Assembly (NCBI RefSeq): GCF_001428605.1
Contig: NZ_LMID01000010.1
Location: forward strand, 413,195 to 477,194
DNA from: Sphingomonas sp. Root720
GTDB taxonomy: Bacteria; Pseudomonadota; Alphaproteobacteria; Sphingomonadales; Sphingomonadaceae
Direction of reading: 5' to 3'
Length of the DNA: 64,000 bases
How positions within the stretch are numbered: position 1 is the stretch's first letter; every line of letters starts with the position of its first letter. Both the position numbers and the translations under genes were made by a program. Positions 35,994-44,215 of the stretch are shown here, piece after piece. Under the pieces are notes generated by a model. The model was not told the origin of the DNA, ran no database searches, and saw only the letters and a program-made list of their open reading frames with translations.

Positions 35994-36211
35994 TTCAAGA
36001 TTTTCCCGTTACCCCTGCTTGGATCCGAGGCGTCGGTACCGAGGTCTGGCGACTGTAATCGCTTCTCCTGAGACTCACCGTTCGGCGCCATAAGCGCCAT
36101 CCACAGCCGGGTCTGGCTGTAGGCGATATGGCTCCACGCATATGTGTTGAGGTCCATGAGGACGGTGGAGGCGCCGGCCATCATGGCGAAGCGCCAATAG
36201 CTCATTCGCAT
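35984..36211 (-). pseudogene. Remnant of a DUF305-type small membrane protein gene
   Basis: Reading from 36205, MSYWRFAMMAGASTVLMDL and then NTYAWSHIAYSQTRLWMALM resembles the first membrane segments of the DUF305 membrane proteins I remember (MSYxRFxAMIxTSTVxM, LNTY, SxTRxYMALxM). A few residues appear to be lost between VLM and DLNTY. After about 45 residues the sequence changes to unrelated hydrophilic residues (APNGESQEKRLQS), and the DUF305 domain with its His motifs is absent. I read it as a truncated copy, though a small new protein cannot be excluded. Confidence 0.5.
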
Positions 36212-36311
36212 CACTTTACCGGATCGATCCTGGCCGGGCATCGAACTCCTCCGGCCGCTGGGAGAAATGGCGTCCGGGGAAACAAATATCGAAGACGCGC
36301 GTTCCGCATAA

Positions 36312-36330
36312 AATATCGTTTTACGATATT
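36312..36330. promoter_or_regulatory. Inverted repeat AATATCG-TTTTA-CGATATT, copy B
   Basis: Perfect 7-bp arms with a 5-nt spacer, 21 nt upstream of the first gene of the respiratory operon. The position fits an operator overlapping the promoter or transcription start. Its core matches copies A and C (TATCG-N5-CGATA type). Confidence 0.6.
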
Positions 36331-36350
36331 AATAGAGATGAGGATCATTT

Positions 36351-36773
36351 GTGCCTGCTACATTGGACACGCTGACCCTGGCTGATGCCGGAATCCTGAT
36401 CGAAGCCGCCAAGGCGAAAGCGGACGCGATCGGCGTGGCTTATAATATCGCCGTCGTCGATGCTGGAGGGAACCTTCTCGCCTTCGCCCGCATGGACCGG
36501 GCTTGGCTCGGCAGCATCGATATTGCGATCCATAAAGCCTTCACGGCGCGTGCTTTCGACATGTCGACGGACGAGCTTTCCAAGATGGCGCAGCCAGGCA
36601 AGCCGCTGTTCGGAATTCATGCGACGAACCACGAGAGGATCGTGGTGTTCGGCGGCGGGATGCCGATCAAACACGGCGATGCGGTGATCGGAGCGGTGGG
36701 CGCCAGCGGCGGCACCGTCGATCAGGACATGGAAGTGGCGGGAGCAGCGGCCCGCGCATTCGCCGGGGCTTAA
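36351..36773 (+). CDS. HbpS/GlcG-family protein
   Basis: 140 residues covering the GlcG/HbpS (DUF336) fold: IEAAKAKADAIGVAYNIAVVDAGGNLLAFARMD, the IAIHKAFTARAF helix, and GGMPIKHGDAVIGAVGASGGTVDQDMEVA at the C-terminus. Some members bind haem or sense redox state; the function of this one is unknown. It has no signal peptide and a GTG start. It stands first in the respiratory operon, 22 nt before ctaG, so a link to haem or to the oxidase is plausible. Confidence 0.85.
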   Translation: MPATLDTLTLADAGILIEAAKAKADAIGVAYNIAVVDAGGNLLAFARMDRAWLGSIDIAIHKAFTARAFDMSTDELSKMAQPGKPLFGIHATNHERIVVFGGGMPIKHGDAVIGAVGASGGTVDQDMEVAGAAARAFAGA

Positions 36774-36795
36774 AGAAGAGCGGGGAGGCAGGTCG

Positions 36796-37515
36796 ATGGT
36801 CCATAGCTATTGCGGCTCCCCGCCCGATCCCGGCGCGCTCGGCGCCCGGTTCAACTTGGATCCCATCCTGATCGTGGCCCTCCTCGTGATCGCCGGCCTT
36901 CACATTGCCGCCTTGCGGCGGTCCGATATGCAATGGCGACTTGCGCTGTCGGGGTGGGTTATCGCGGCACTCGCGTTCCTCTCGCCCCTGTGCGCGCTGT
37001 CGGTGGCGCTATTCTCGGCGCGCGTCGGACAGCACATGATCCTGACCCTGGCGGCCGCTCCGCTGATAGCCGCGGCTGGCCCCTGGCGTATGCGCGCAAT
37101 GCCCGCTGCCCTAGCCTTCTTCGCCGCCTTGTGGTTCTGGCATATGCCGGCGCCCTATGCGGCAACCTATCGGTCGACGCCGATCTACTGGACCATGCAC
37201 CTATCGTTGTTCGGAAGCGCGATCGGCCTGTGGACTGCCCTATTGCATGTATCCCGCGCGCAGTCCGTGCCTGCCTTGGCTGCCGGCTTCGCAACCTCGG
37301 TTCATATGGGCCTGCTCGGCGCGTTCCTGACCTTAGCCACGCGCCCGATGTTCGAACCGCATTATTTCACCACCACGGCGTGGAACCTTACCCCGCTGCA
37401 GGATCAGCAATTGGGCGGCGTTTTCATGTGGGTGCCGGGCATCTTCCTGTTTCTGTGGGTGGCCTTGCGCTCGGCCCATCTGGGCTGGCGCAAACTCGAA
37501 GGCACCCCTGCATGA
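36796..37515 (+). CDS. ctaG: Cytochrome c oxidase assembly protein, CtaG (caa3 type)
   Basis: 239 residues with about six membrane helices, matching the Caa3_CtaG family. Conserved histidines occur in RVGQHMILTLAAAPL, LWFWHMPAPY, YWTMHLSLFG and SVHMGLLGAFLT, and the C-terminal part has TPLQDQQLGGVFMWVPG. It is thought to help copper-site assembly in caa3-type oxidases and differs from the Cox11-type CtaG. GGGGAGG precedes the ATG. Its stop overlaps the subunit II start (ATGA). Confidence 0.9.
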   Translation: MVHSYCGSPPDPGALGARFNLDPILIVALLVIAGLHIAALRRSDMQWRLALSGWVIAALAFLSPLCALSVALFSARVGQHMILTLAAAPLIAAAGPWRMRAMPAALAFFAALWFWHMPAPYAATYRSTPIYWTMHLSLFGSAIGLWTALLHVSRAQSVPALAAGFATSVHMGLLGAFLTLATRPMFEPHYFTTTAWNLTPLQDQQLGGVFMWVPGIFLFLWVALRSAHLGWRKLEGTPA

Positions 37516-38465
37516 CCTGGGCGCCGCTCAATTATATGTCGGGCAGCGGGTCTCGCGCGCACGCTGTCCTACCGCTCACCTGGTTCACGCTCATCGTCTC
37601 GATCCTGACCTGCCTCATCTTTGCGGCGCTGATCGGCTGGGGTGTTCTGCGCGCCAGAGAAACAGCATCCGAACCGGCGTCCGAGGTCATGCGCGGCGGC
37701 AACGGGATACGCTGGATCACGACATCGCTATGGATCACGGCCGTTCCGCTGCTGATCACTCTGATCTGGACGATGGCGGCCATTGCCGAAACTGGCGTAC
37801 CGCCGCCCCATCCCGGTCTGATCCTGGACGTCACTCCACACCAATGGTGGTGGGAAGTCCAATATAGCGGCACCAGCCCGGAGCAGAGTTTCACCACCGC
37901 CAATGAGATCCACATCCCCGTCGGCGTGCCGGTCAAGCTGCGACTGCAGAGCCCGGACGTAATCCATAGCTTCTGGGTACCGCAGCTGGCCGGCAAGACC
38001 GATGCGATCCCGGGCCAACGCAACGAAACCTGGCTACAGGCCGATCGCCCCGGTCGATTCCGGGGCCAATGTGCCGAGTTTTGCGGTGCGCAGCATGCGC
38101 GGATGAGCTTCGAGGTTGTCGCCGAGCCCCCCCGTGCGTTCGAGCGGTGGCGCCAACAGCAGCTCCAGACCGCCCCTCCTCCGGCGACCGCCGCTCAAAA
38201 GCGGGGCCTTGCCTTGTTCGAGTTCCGTTGCGGCCTCTGCCATACGGTCCGTGGGTCGCAAGCCCATTCGCACAGCGCACCTGACCTCACCCATCTCATG
38301 AGCCGCGCAACGATCGCAGCCGCCATGCTGCCCAACAACCGTGGCGCGCTCGCCGGATGGATCGAAGCGCCGCAAAGCCTGAAGCCCGGCACGCTGATGC
38401 CCGATCAGCATCTCTCCGGAGCAGAGCTCAACGACGTGCTGGCCTATGTGGAGACGCTCCGGTGA
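37512..38465 (+). CDS. ctaC: Cytochrome c oxidase subunit II with fused cytochrome c
   Basis: 317 residues. Two N-terminal membrane helices (about 20-45 and 70-92) precede the CuA cupredoxin domain. All CuA ligands are present: His152 (DVIHSFWVP), Cys187, Glu189, Cys191, His195 and Met198 in QCAEFCGAQHARM. A C-terminal cytochrome c domain has CGLCH at 240-244, with MPDQ near residue 295 as probable Met ligand. This is the caa3-type layout. Electrons enter through the haem c, then CuA. No lipobox is seen at the N-terminus. Confidence 0.95.
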   Translation: MTWAPLNYMSGSGSRAHAVLPLTWFTLIVSILTCLIFAALIGWGVLRARETASEPASEVMRGGNGIRWITTSLWITAVPLLITLIWTMAAIAETGVPPPHPGLILDVTPHQWWWEVQYSGTSPEQSFTTANEIHIPVGVPVKLRLQSPDVIHSFWVPQLAGKTDAIPGQRNETWLQADRPGRFRGQCAEFCGAQHARMSFEVVAEPPRAFERWRQQQLQTAPPPATAAQKRGLALFEFRCGLCHTVRGSQAHSHSAPDLTHLMSRATIAAAMLPNNRGALAGWIEAPQSLKPGTLMPDQHLSGAELNDVLAYVETLR

Positions 38466-40411
38466 GCGCCGCCGTCCGCACGCCCGAAATTGGCGACGAT
38501 ACGCCACTGCTGCGCGCCAGGCTTCATGCCATATGGGAAACCAAGCCCGGATGGCGCGGTTTTCTCTCAACCGTCGATCATAAGGAAATCGGTCTCCGCT
38601 ATATCGTGACCGCATTCCTCCTCCTCGCCGTCGGAGGCGTGGAAGCACTCGTCCTCAGGTTGCAGCTCATCGGCCCCGATCGCCACCTGCTTTCCCCCGA
38701 ACAATATAATCAGCTTTTCTCGACGCATGGGATGACGATGATCTTCCTCTACGCGTCACCGGTCCTGTCCGGCTTCTCGAATTATCTATGGCCGCTGCTG
38801 CTGGGGAGCCGCGACATGGCCTTCCCGCGCCTGAATGCGCTCAGCTACTGGGTATATCTCGCCGCGGCGATCTTCCTCTACGCAGGGTTCATGGTGGGCG
38901 CCGGCCCCAATGACGGTTGGTTCAACTATGTGCCCTATGCGCTCGCCGACTATAATCCCGGCCTGAATCAGGACTTTTATGCGCTCGGAATGATCCTGCT
39001 CGGCATCTCGACGAGTGTCGGAGCCGCCAACTTCATCGTCACCGCATTCAAGATGCGAGCCCCCGGCATGTCGATCAATCGCATCCCGATCATGGTCTGG
39101 GGCACGCTGACCGCGAGCGTCGCCAATCTCGCCGTCGTTCCGGCGGTCAGCCTCGCCTTCTTCCTGCTCTGGCTTGATCGCCAATTCGGCACCCGCTTCT
39201 TCACGCCCGCTGGCGGTGGCCAGCCACTGCTGTGGCAGCATCTGTTCTGGATGTTCGGCCACCCCTGGGTTTACGCGGTCGTTCTTCCGGCCATGGGAAT
39301 GGTCTCTGATGGGTTACCCGTCTTCTGCCGGCGTCCGCTGGTCGGCTATTCGCTCGTTGCCCTCGGTACCGTCGCGACGATGATCCTGGGTTTCGGCGTC
39401 TGGGTACACCATATGTTCGCCACCGGCCTCCCGGCGCTCAGCCTCTCCTTCTTCTCGGGCGCCTCCTTCGCGATCACCTTCCCGTCAATGATCACCTTGG
39501 CAGCATGGACTGCCACGATCTGGCTGGGACGGCCCGTCATCAAGACCGCCTTCCTGTTCTTCGCCTCGACGATCCTGCTGTTCGTGATCGGCGGCGTGTC
39601 GGGCATCATGACGGCAAGCGTCCCGGTGGATCTCCAGCTGACCGACACCTATTTCGTCGTGGCGCACCTCCATTACACATTGATCGGGATCAACGTGTTT
39701 CCCGTTGTCGGAGCCACCTACTTCTGGCTGCCCAAGATGACCGGACGGCTCCTCGATGAACGGCTCGGCCGCTGGAGCTTCTGGACGATGTTCGGCGGGT
39801 TCAATCTGGCCTTCCTGCCGATGCACCTGACGGGCATGCTCGGCATGCCGCGGCGCATATACACCTATCCCGAGCATATGGGCTGGGACCTGCTCAATCT
39901 CGTTACCTCGATCGGGAGCTTCGTCTTCGCCGTCGGCATATTGCTGTTCTTCATCAATGTCGCCCGCAGCCTGCGCTCGGGAGCCGCCGCAGACGCCGAC
40001 CCATGGGGCGGCCCCACCCTCGAATGGTCGACGAAATCTCCGCCTCCACCGTATAATTTCGCCGTCATCCCGACGATCGCTTCGCGCCACCCGCTTTGGG
40101 AGGAGGCGCTTGATGAAGAACGCGCCCGCAGCTCGCTCCGCCGCGGCATGACGCTGGACCAGGGCAAGGAGACGCTGACGACGAGTCCGATGGATGCGGA
40201 ACCCGAACGCATCGTCAAAATGCCGGAAGACAGCTACGCGCCGTTCACCTTGGCGACGGGCATTTTGCTGCTGTTCTTCGGGCTGCTTCTGAAATCGCTC
40301 TGGCTGAGCGCGCCTGCCGCTCTGATCGTCGCCGGCGCACTCCTGGTGTGGCTCTGGCCGCGGCGCAGCCTGCTCGAACGCGCATCTTCGGCGGAGGCAG
40401 CTCATGGCTGA
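38462..40411 (+). CDS. ctaD: Cytochrome c oxidase subunit I with altered proton-channel residues
   Basis: 649 residues from a GTG that overlaps the subunit II stop. The ligands for low-spin haem (His89 in STHGMT, His404), high-spin haem (His402) and CuB (His267, His316, His317) are all present, as is the cross-linked Tyr271. In the usual HPEVY the Glu is replaced by Trp269 (HPWVY), and the canonical K-channel Lys (PTGIK) is Thr345 (PSMIT). The D-channel entrance Asp118 (DMAFPRLN) is kept. The C-terminus adds a linker (DPWGGPTLEWSTKSPPPPYNF) and two more helices. The enzyme should reduce oxygen; its proton pumping is open. Confidence 0.93.
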   Translation: MSAAVRTPEIGDDTPLLRARLHAIWETKPGWRGFLSTVDHKEIGLRYIVTAFLLLAVGGVEALVLRLQLIGPDRHLLSPEQYNQLFSTHGMTMIFLYASPVLSGFSNYLWPLLLGSRDMAFPRLNALSYWVYLAAAIFLYAGFMVGAGPNDGWFNYVPYALADYNPGLNQDFYALGMILLGISTSVGAANFIVTAFKMRAPGMSINRIPIMVWGTLTASVANLAVVPAVSLAFFLLWLDRQFGTRFFTPAGGGQPLLWQHLFWMFGHPWVYAVVLPAMGMVSDGLPVFCRRPLVGYSLVALGTVATMILGFGVWVHHMFATGLPALSLSFFSGASFAITFPSMITLAAWTATIWLGRPVIKTAFLFFASTILLFVIGGVSGIMTASVPVDLQLTDTYFVVAHLHYTLIGINVFPVVGATYFWLPKMTGRLLDERLGRWSFWTMFGGFNLAFLPMHLTGMLGMPRRIYTYPEHMGWDLLNLVTSIGSFVFAVGILLFFINVARSLRSGAAADADPWGGPTLEWSTKSPPPPYNFAVIPTIASRHPLWEEALDEERARSSLRRGMTLDQGKETLTTSPMDAEPERIVKMPEDSYAPFTLATGILLLFFGLLLKSLWLSAPAALIVAGALLVWLWPRRSLLERASSAEAAHG

Positions 40412-41015
40412 GGTGGCCTGCGCCGCTCCGAAAAACCTGCCGGTCGGGCCTATCGGCCGTGCCGGCCTGGGCTGGTGGGGCGTGACCGCGTTGATCGCCA
40501 GTGAGGCGGCGCTTTTCGTCTACCTGCTTTTTTCCTATTTCTACATCGGCGCGACGGCAGCGCCTCCCTGGCTGCTCGACCCCACACCCAAGCTGTTACC
40601 CTCGCTTCCGAACACGCTTGTCTTGATCGCGTCCAGCGGAGCGGCCTGGTGGGCCGAGAAAGGCGTCGAGAAAGAAGATCGGCGCCAGGCATGCGTCGGC
40701 CTCGGAGCGGCGTTCTTGCTCGGCTGCATCTTCGCGGCGGTGCAGATCTATGAGTGGTCGGAAAAGACCTATGGCATAGGAGCATCCAGCTACGCTTCGC
40801 TCTACTTCGTGACGACGGGCTTTCACTTCGCGCACGTGGTCATCGGCCTCGTCATTCTCGCAATCTTGCTCGGCTGGACAATCGCAGGCTTCTTCTCGGC
40901 CAGGCGATGGATCCCGGTATCGAGCGGCATCCTCTATTGGCATTTCGTCGATGCCGTTTGGCTGTTCGTCTTCACGACCTATTATCTGACGCCCTATCTA
41001 GGATTCGGGCGATGA
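40404..41015 (+). CDS. ctaE: Cytochrome c oxidase subunit III
   Basis: 203 residues, the short form of subunit III with about five helices. TALIASEAALFVYLLFSYFYIG holds the conserved Glu, and GFHFAHVVIGLVIL plus YWHFVDAVWLFVFTTYYL match the C-terminal signature. It overlaps the end of ctaD by 8 nt. It completes the three-subunit oxidase core encoded here. Confidence 0.92.
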   Translation: MAEVACAAPKNLPVGPIGRAGLGWWGVTALIASEAALFVYLLFSYFYIGATAAPPWLLDPTPKLLPSLPNTLVLIASSGAAWWAEKGVEKEDRRQACVGLGAAFLLGCIFAAVQIYEWSEKTYGIGASSYASLYFVTTGFHFAHVVIGLVILAILLGWTIAGFFSARRWIPVSSGILYWHFVDAVWLFVFTTYYLTPYLGFGR

Positions 41016-41458
41016 TCGAGCCATCCCCCGGTCTCAGCCATCATCCGGCGCCACAGGGCGGAAAGCTCCCGGGTTGGAAGGCATTCGCGCTGATCTTCGG
41101 CGGACCGCTCGCGTGGTTCGCACAACTCAATGTCGGCGTGGCCTTGAGCAGTTGGCCCTGCTTTCCCCATAGCGACCGTCTATGGGCGCCGATCGGGAGC
41201 ACGAACGGCTCTTCGGGCATCACGCTCGTCATAATGATCCTGTGCATTGCGGTGGCCTTCGCCACAGGATGGTTGGCACAGCAGATGCTCCGACGCGTTG
41301 CCCATGAGGAGCAGGGCGATCATATTGAGCTCGCCGAGATAGGACATGGCCGCACCCGCTTCATCGCCTTATGGGCCGTGATCCTGGGATATGGCTCCGC
41401 TATCGCTACGGCCCTCACCTTCATCGCCTTCCTGCTGGTGCCGCGATGCGCTGGCTGA
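41012..41458 (+). CDS. Small membrane protein of the oxidase operon
   Basis: 148 residues with three membrane helices: FALIFGGPLAWFAQLNVGVAL (about 25-45), GITLVIMILCIAVAFATGW and FIALWAVILGYGSAIATALTFIAFLLVP. I know no function. The start overlaps the subunit III stop (ATGA), and the next gene begins inside its end. A role as an accessory subunit or assembly factor of the oxidase is inferred from position. Confidence 0.8.
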   Translation: MIEPSPGLSHHPAPQGGKLPGWKAFALIFGGPLAWFAQLNVGVALSSWPCFPHSDRLWAPIGSTNGSSGITLVIMILCIAVAFATGWLAQQMLRRVAHEEQGDHIELAEIGHGRTRFIALWAVILGYGSAIATALTFIAFLLVPRCAG

Positions 41459-41775
41459 TCGTGATTTCGCTGCTCGCGCTCGGGGCTTGTGCGGGCGGCG
41501 ACCCGCATGCCCAGGCGAAAGCCCTGATCGCCGGCCGATGCGGGGCCTGCCATCAGGTACCGGGCGTTGCCTCCGCGACCGGGCGGGTGGGCCCGTCGCT
41601 GTCCGGGATCGCCAGTCAGCAGATCATCGCTGGCCATTTCCGCAACGGCCGCGACACGCTCGCGCGCTGGGTCACGCACCCGCAAGCGATGCTGCCGGGC
41701 AATGCCATGCCCGAGACCGGCCTCAGCGCAGCCGAAGGCCGCGCCATTGCCGATTATCTCGCCACCTTGGATTGA
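41446..41775 (+). CDS. Small cytochrome c lipoprotein
   Basis: 109 residues: lipobox LLALGAC, haem site CGACH in GRCGACHQVPG, a probable Met ligand in PGNAMPETGLS, and the ADYLATLD helix end of class I cytochromes. It overlaps the previous gene by 13 nt and ends 3 nt before the PQQ dehydrogenase. As a membrane-anchored cytochrome between dehydrogenase and oxidase it could carry electrons to the subunit II haem c. Confidence 0.88.
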   Translation: MRWLIVISLLALGACAGGDPHAQAKALIAGRCGACHQVPGVASATGRVGPSLSGIASQQIIAGHFRNGRDTLARWVTHPQAMLPGNAMPETGLSAAEGRAIADYLATLD

Positions 41776-41778
41776 ACG

Positions 41779-43686
41779 ATGAAGAAAAAGCCGCTGCTCC
41801 TCGCTACGCTCGCCATCGCACTGCCGATCGCGGCCGCAACCGTAGCGCTGTACCCCGAACGCGAGGGCGCCAAACCTCCTGTCCCGGATCCCGTGCCGTC
41901 GGGCGAGGTGTTTACGCCGGAGCAGATCGGCCATGCACTTGCCGCGCCGACGCCCGAGGCTGGGCGCACGCGAGCGCCCCTGGCGGCAGCCCCGCAAGAC
42001 GATGGGCAGTGGTTGATGCCCGCCAAGAACCATGCAGCGACGCGCTACACGGCCTTGGCCGAGATCACCCCCGCGAACGCTGCCCGTTTGCAGGAGGTCT
42101 TCAGCTTCTCGCTCGGGGTCGACAAGGGCCAGGAAGCCGCTCCTCTTGTCGTCGGTACGACCATGTACGTGGTCAGCGCCTTTCCCAATTATGTCTATGC
42201 GCTCGATCTTGCCAACAATGGCGCGCTGAAATGGAAATATGCGCCAAAGCCCTTGCCGGCGGCGGCCGGCGTCGCCTGCTGCGACGTGGTCAATCGTGGG
42301 GCGGCCTATGCGGATGGCAAGATCGTCTTCAACACGCTCGACGATCAGACGATCGCGCTCGATGCGAGAACCGGCAAGCCGGTGTGGAAAGCCCAGCTTG
42401 GCGACATCAACAAGGGCGAGACGATCACGATGGCCCCCCTCATTGCCGGCGGCAAGGTCCTCGTCGGGGATTCGGGCGGCGAGTTCGGCGTGCGGGGCTG
42501 GCTGACCGCGCTGGATCTTCAGAGCGGCAAGACCGCCTGGCGCGCCTACCACACCGGGCCCGACAAGGACGTGCTGATCGATGAAGGCTTCAGGCCATTC
42601 TACAAGCAGGACCGCGGTCACGACCTTGGCGTCAAGACTTGGCCCGCCGATGCCTGGAGGATCGGCGGCGGCACAATGTGGGGATGGATCGCCTATGATC
42701 CGACGACCCAGACGATCTTCTACGGAACGGGCAATCCCGGCCCGTGGAATGCGCTGCAGCGGCCAGGCGACAATAAGTGGACGGCCGGCATCTTCGCCCG
42801 CGATATCGTCACCGGGCGCGCCAAGTGGTTCTACCAGCTCTCGCCCCACGACGAGCATGATTATGACGGGATCAACGAACAGATCCTGCTCGACATGCCG
42901 TTCGGCGGCCGCATGCGCCAGGTGCTCGTACGTCCCGAACGCAACGGCTATGTCTACGTGATCGATCGGCGGACCGGCCAGGTCCTGTCGGCCGACCCGT
43001 TCGGCCCCGTCAACAGTTCGAAGGGTGTCGACCTGAAGACGGGTCGCCTGATCATCAACCCAGCGAAGGAAACCAGGCTGGGTCAGGTGGTCCGCAACAT
43101 CTGCCCGACGGCGAGCGGCGCGAAGGACTGGAATCCGAGCGCCTTCAGCCCGCGGACCGGCCTCATCTACATTCCGCACGAAAATCTTTGCATGGACTGG
43201 ATGAACCTCGAGGTGAACTACATCTCGGGCACGCCCTATGTCGGCGCCGAGGTCAAGATGAAGCCCGGGCCCGGCGGGAACCGGGGCGCACTTACCGCCT
43301 GGAACCCGGTAATGCGGCGACCCGCGTGGGAAATCCGGGAAGATTTGCCCTTATGGTCGGGCACGGTCGCGACGGGCGGCGATCTGGTCTTCTATGGAAC
43401 GATGGATGGCTGGTTCAAGGCGGTCGACGCCCGTAACGGGAAGCTCGTCTGGAAGAGGAAACTCCCGAGCGGCATCATCGGACAGCCGATCAGCTATCGG
43501 GGTCCGGACGGCCATCAATATGTCGCCGTGCTATCGGGTGTCGGCGGATGGGCTGGCGCGGTCGTCTCGGGCGGCCTCGATCCGCGCGACGGCTCCTCGG
43601 CACTGGGTTTCGTCAACACGATGAGCGACCTCGTTCACCGCACAACCCCGGGAGGGACGCTCCATGTCTTTGCGCTTCCCCACTAG
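41779..43686 (+). CDS. PQQ-dependent alcohol dehydrogenase, XoxF-like (lanthanide-type signature)
   Basis: 635 residues, exported (N-terminal KKKPLLLATLAIALPIAAATVA). The vicinal disulfide Cys167-Cys168 (GVACCDVVNRG) caps PQQ. Metal and cofactor residues match methanol dehydrogenase: Glu235 (GGEFGVRG), Asn319 (GTGNPGPWN) and catalytic Asp361. Two residues on is Asp363 (HDEHDYDGIN); MxaF has Ala there, while lanthanide enzymes (XoxF, PedH) have this Asp. W-motif repeats of an eight-bladed propeller run throughout. No CxxCH is fused, so electrons leave via separate cytochromes. The substrate (methanol or a larger alcohol) is not decidable; the C-terminal GVGGWAGAVVSGGLDPRD is methanol-dehydrogenase-like. 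No PQQ biosynthesis gene is in the window. Confidence 0.9.
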   Translation: MKKKPLLLATLAIALPIAAATVALYPEREGAKPPVPDPVPSGEVFTPEQIGHALAAPTPEAGRTRAPLAAAPQDDGQWLMPAKNHAATRYTALAEITPANAARLQEVFSFSLGVDKGQEAAPLVVGTTMYVVSAFPNYVYALDLANNGALKWKYAPKPLPAAAGVACCDVVNRGAAYADGKIVFNTLDDQTIALDARTGKPVWKAQLGDINKGETITMAPLIAGGKVLVGDSGGEFGVRGWLTALDLQSGKTAWRAYHTGPDKDVLIDEGFRPFYKQDRGHDLGVKTWPADAWRIGGGTMWGWIAYDPTTQTIFYGTGNPGPWNALQRPGDNKWTAGIFARDIVTGRAKWFYQLSPHDEHDYDGINEQILLDMPFGGRMRQVLVRPERNGYVYVIDRRTGQVLSADPFGPVNSSKGVDLKTGRLIINPAKETRLGQVVRNICPTASGAKDWNPSAFSPRTGLIYIPHENLCMDWMNLEVNYISGTPYVGAEVKMKPGPGGNRGALTAWNPVMRRPAWEIREDLPLWSGTVATGGDLVFYGTMDGWFKAVDARNGKLVWKRKLPSGIIGQPISYRGPDGHQYVAVLSGVGGWAGAVVSGGLDPRDGSSALGFVNTMSDLVHRTTPGGTLHVFALPH

Positions 43687-44215
43687 TGTCGCGCTGCTGC
43701 TTCTCCTGGCCGGATGCCAGAAGCAGGCCGATCGCACACCTCTCCCGCCCGGGACCGGCCCAGACCCGGTGCCGGTGTCCTCGCTGATTCCCGCCGGCGG
43801 CGAATTGCCGTCCGACATCAATCCCCGCGCGGCGCCCTATTACGGAAGCGCCGCAGCGGTCGTTGCCGGCAAGCGCCTTTATAATCAATTCAACTGCGTG
43901 GGCTGCCACTTCAATGGCGGCGGCGGCATCGGGCCGGCCTTGATGGACGACACGTGGATCTACGGCGGGCGGCTCGATCAGATCTACGCCAGCATCTACC
44001 AGGGCCGCCCCCACGGTATGCCCGCATGGGGCGGGAAGATCGTCGACGAGCAGATCTGGCAGATCGCCGCCTATGTTCGTTCGATGTCGCTTCCCGCGAC
44101 GATCCAGGCCAATAACGGCACCACCCCGTCGCAGCACCCCGCGCCCGTTCCGATGGAGGCGGACCGTCATGGCGGCTGGAAGCTGCCCGATGGCACCGTG
44201 GACCATGGATCGTGA
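43664..44215 (+). CDS. Cytochrome c lipoprotein, probable electron acceptor of the PQQ dehydrogenase
   Basis: 183 residues. Lipobox LLLLAGC; haem site CVGCH in NQFNCVGCHFNGGGGIGPALMDD; Met ligand probably in GRPHGMPAWGGKI. A hydrophilic C-terminal tail follows. It overlaps the dehydrogenase gene by 23 nt, which ties their expression. Its position corresponds to xoxG/mxaG in methanol-oxidation clusters, but the sequence is closer to general cbb3-type cytochrome domains. Confidence 0.87.
   Translation: MSLRFPTSVALLLLLAGCQKQADRTPLPPGTGPDPVPVSSLIPAGGELPSDINPRAAPYYGSAAAVVAGKRLYNQFNCVGCHFNGGGGIGPALMDDTWIYGGRLDQIYASIYQGRPHGMPAWGGKIVDEQIWQIAAYVRSMSLPATIQANNGTTPSQHPAPVPMEADRHGGWKLPDGTVDHGS

Larger units (their letters stand above)
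35757..36350. other. Low-coding gap with a gene remnant and two inverted repeats
   Basis: 594 nt that are less GC-rich than their surroundings. They hold the remnant of a DUF305-type membrane protein gene (35984-36211, minus) and two copies of an ATCG-N5-CGAT inverted repeat (35977-35993 and 36312-36330). No other credible gene is seen. The region looks like a worn junction at the start of the respiratory operon. Confidence 0.6.

Noticed and set aside
41779-43686. Calcium-type methanol dehydrogenase MxaF or quinohaemoprotein alcohol dehydrogenase
   Set aside because: The residue two after the catalytic Asp is Asp rather than Ala or Ser, no small subunit gene (mxaI) is present, and there is no fused CxxCH.
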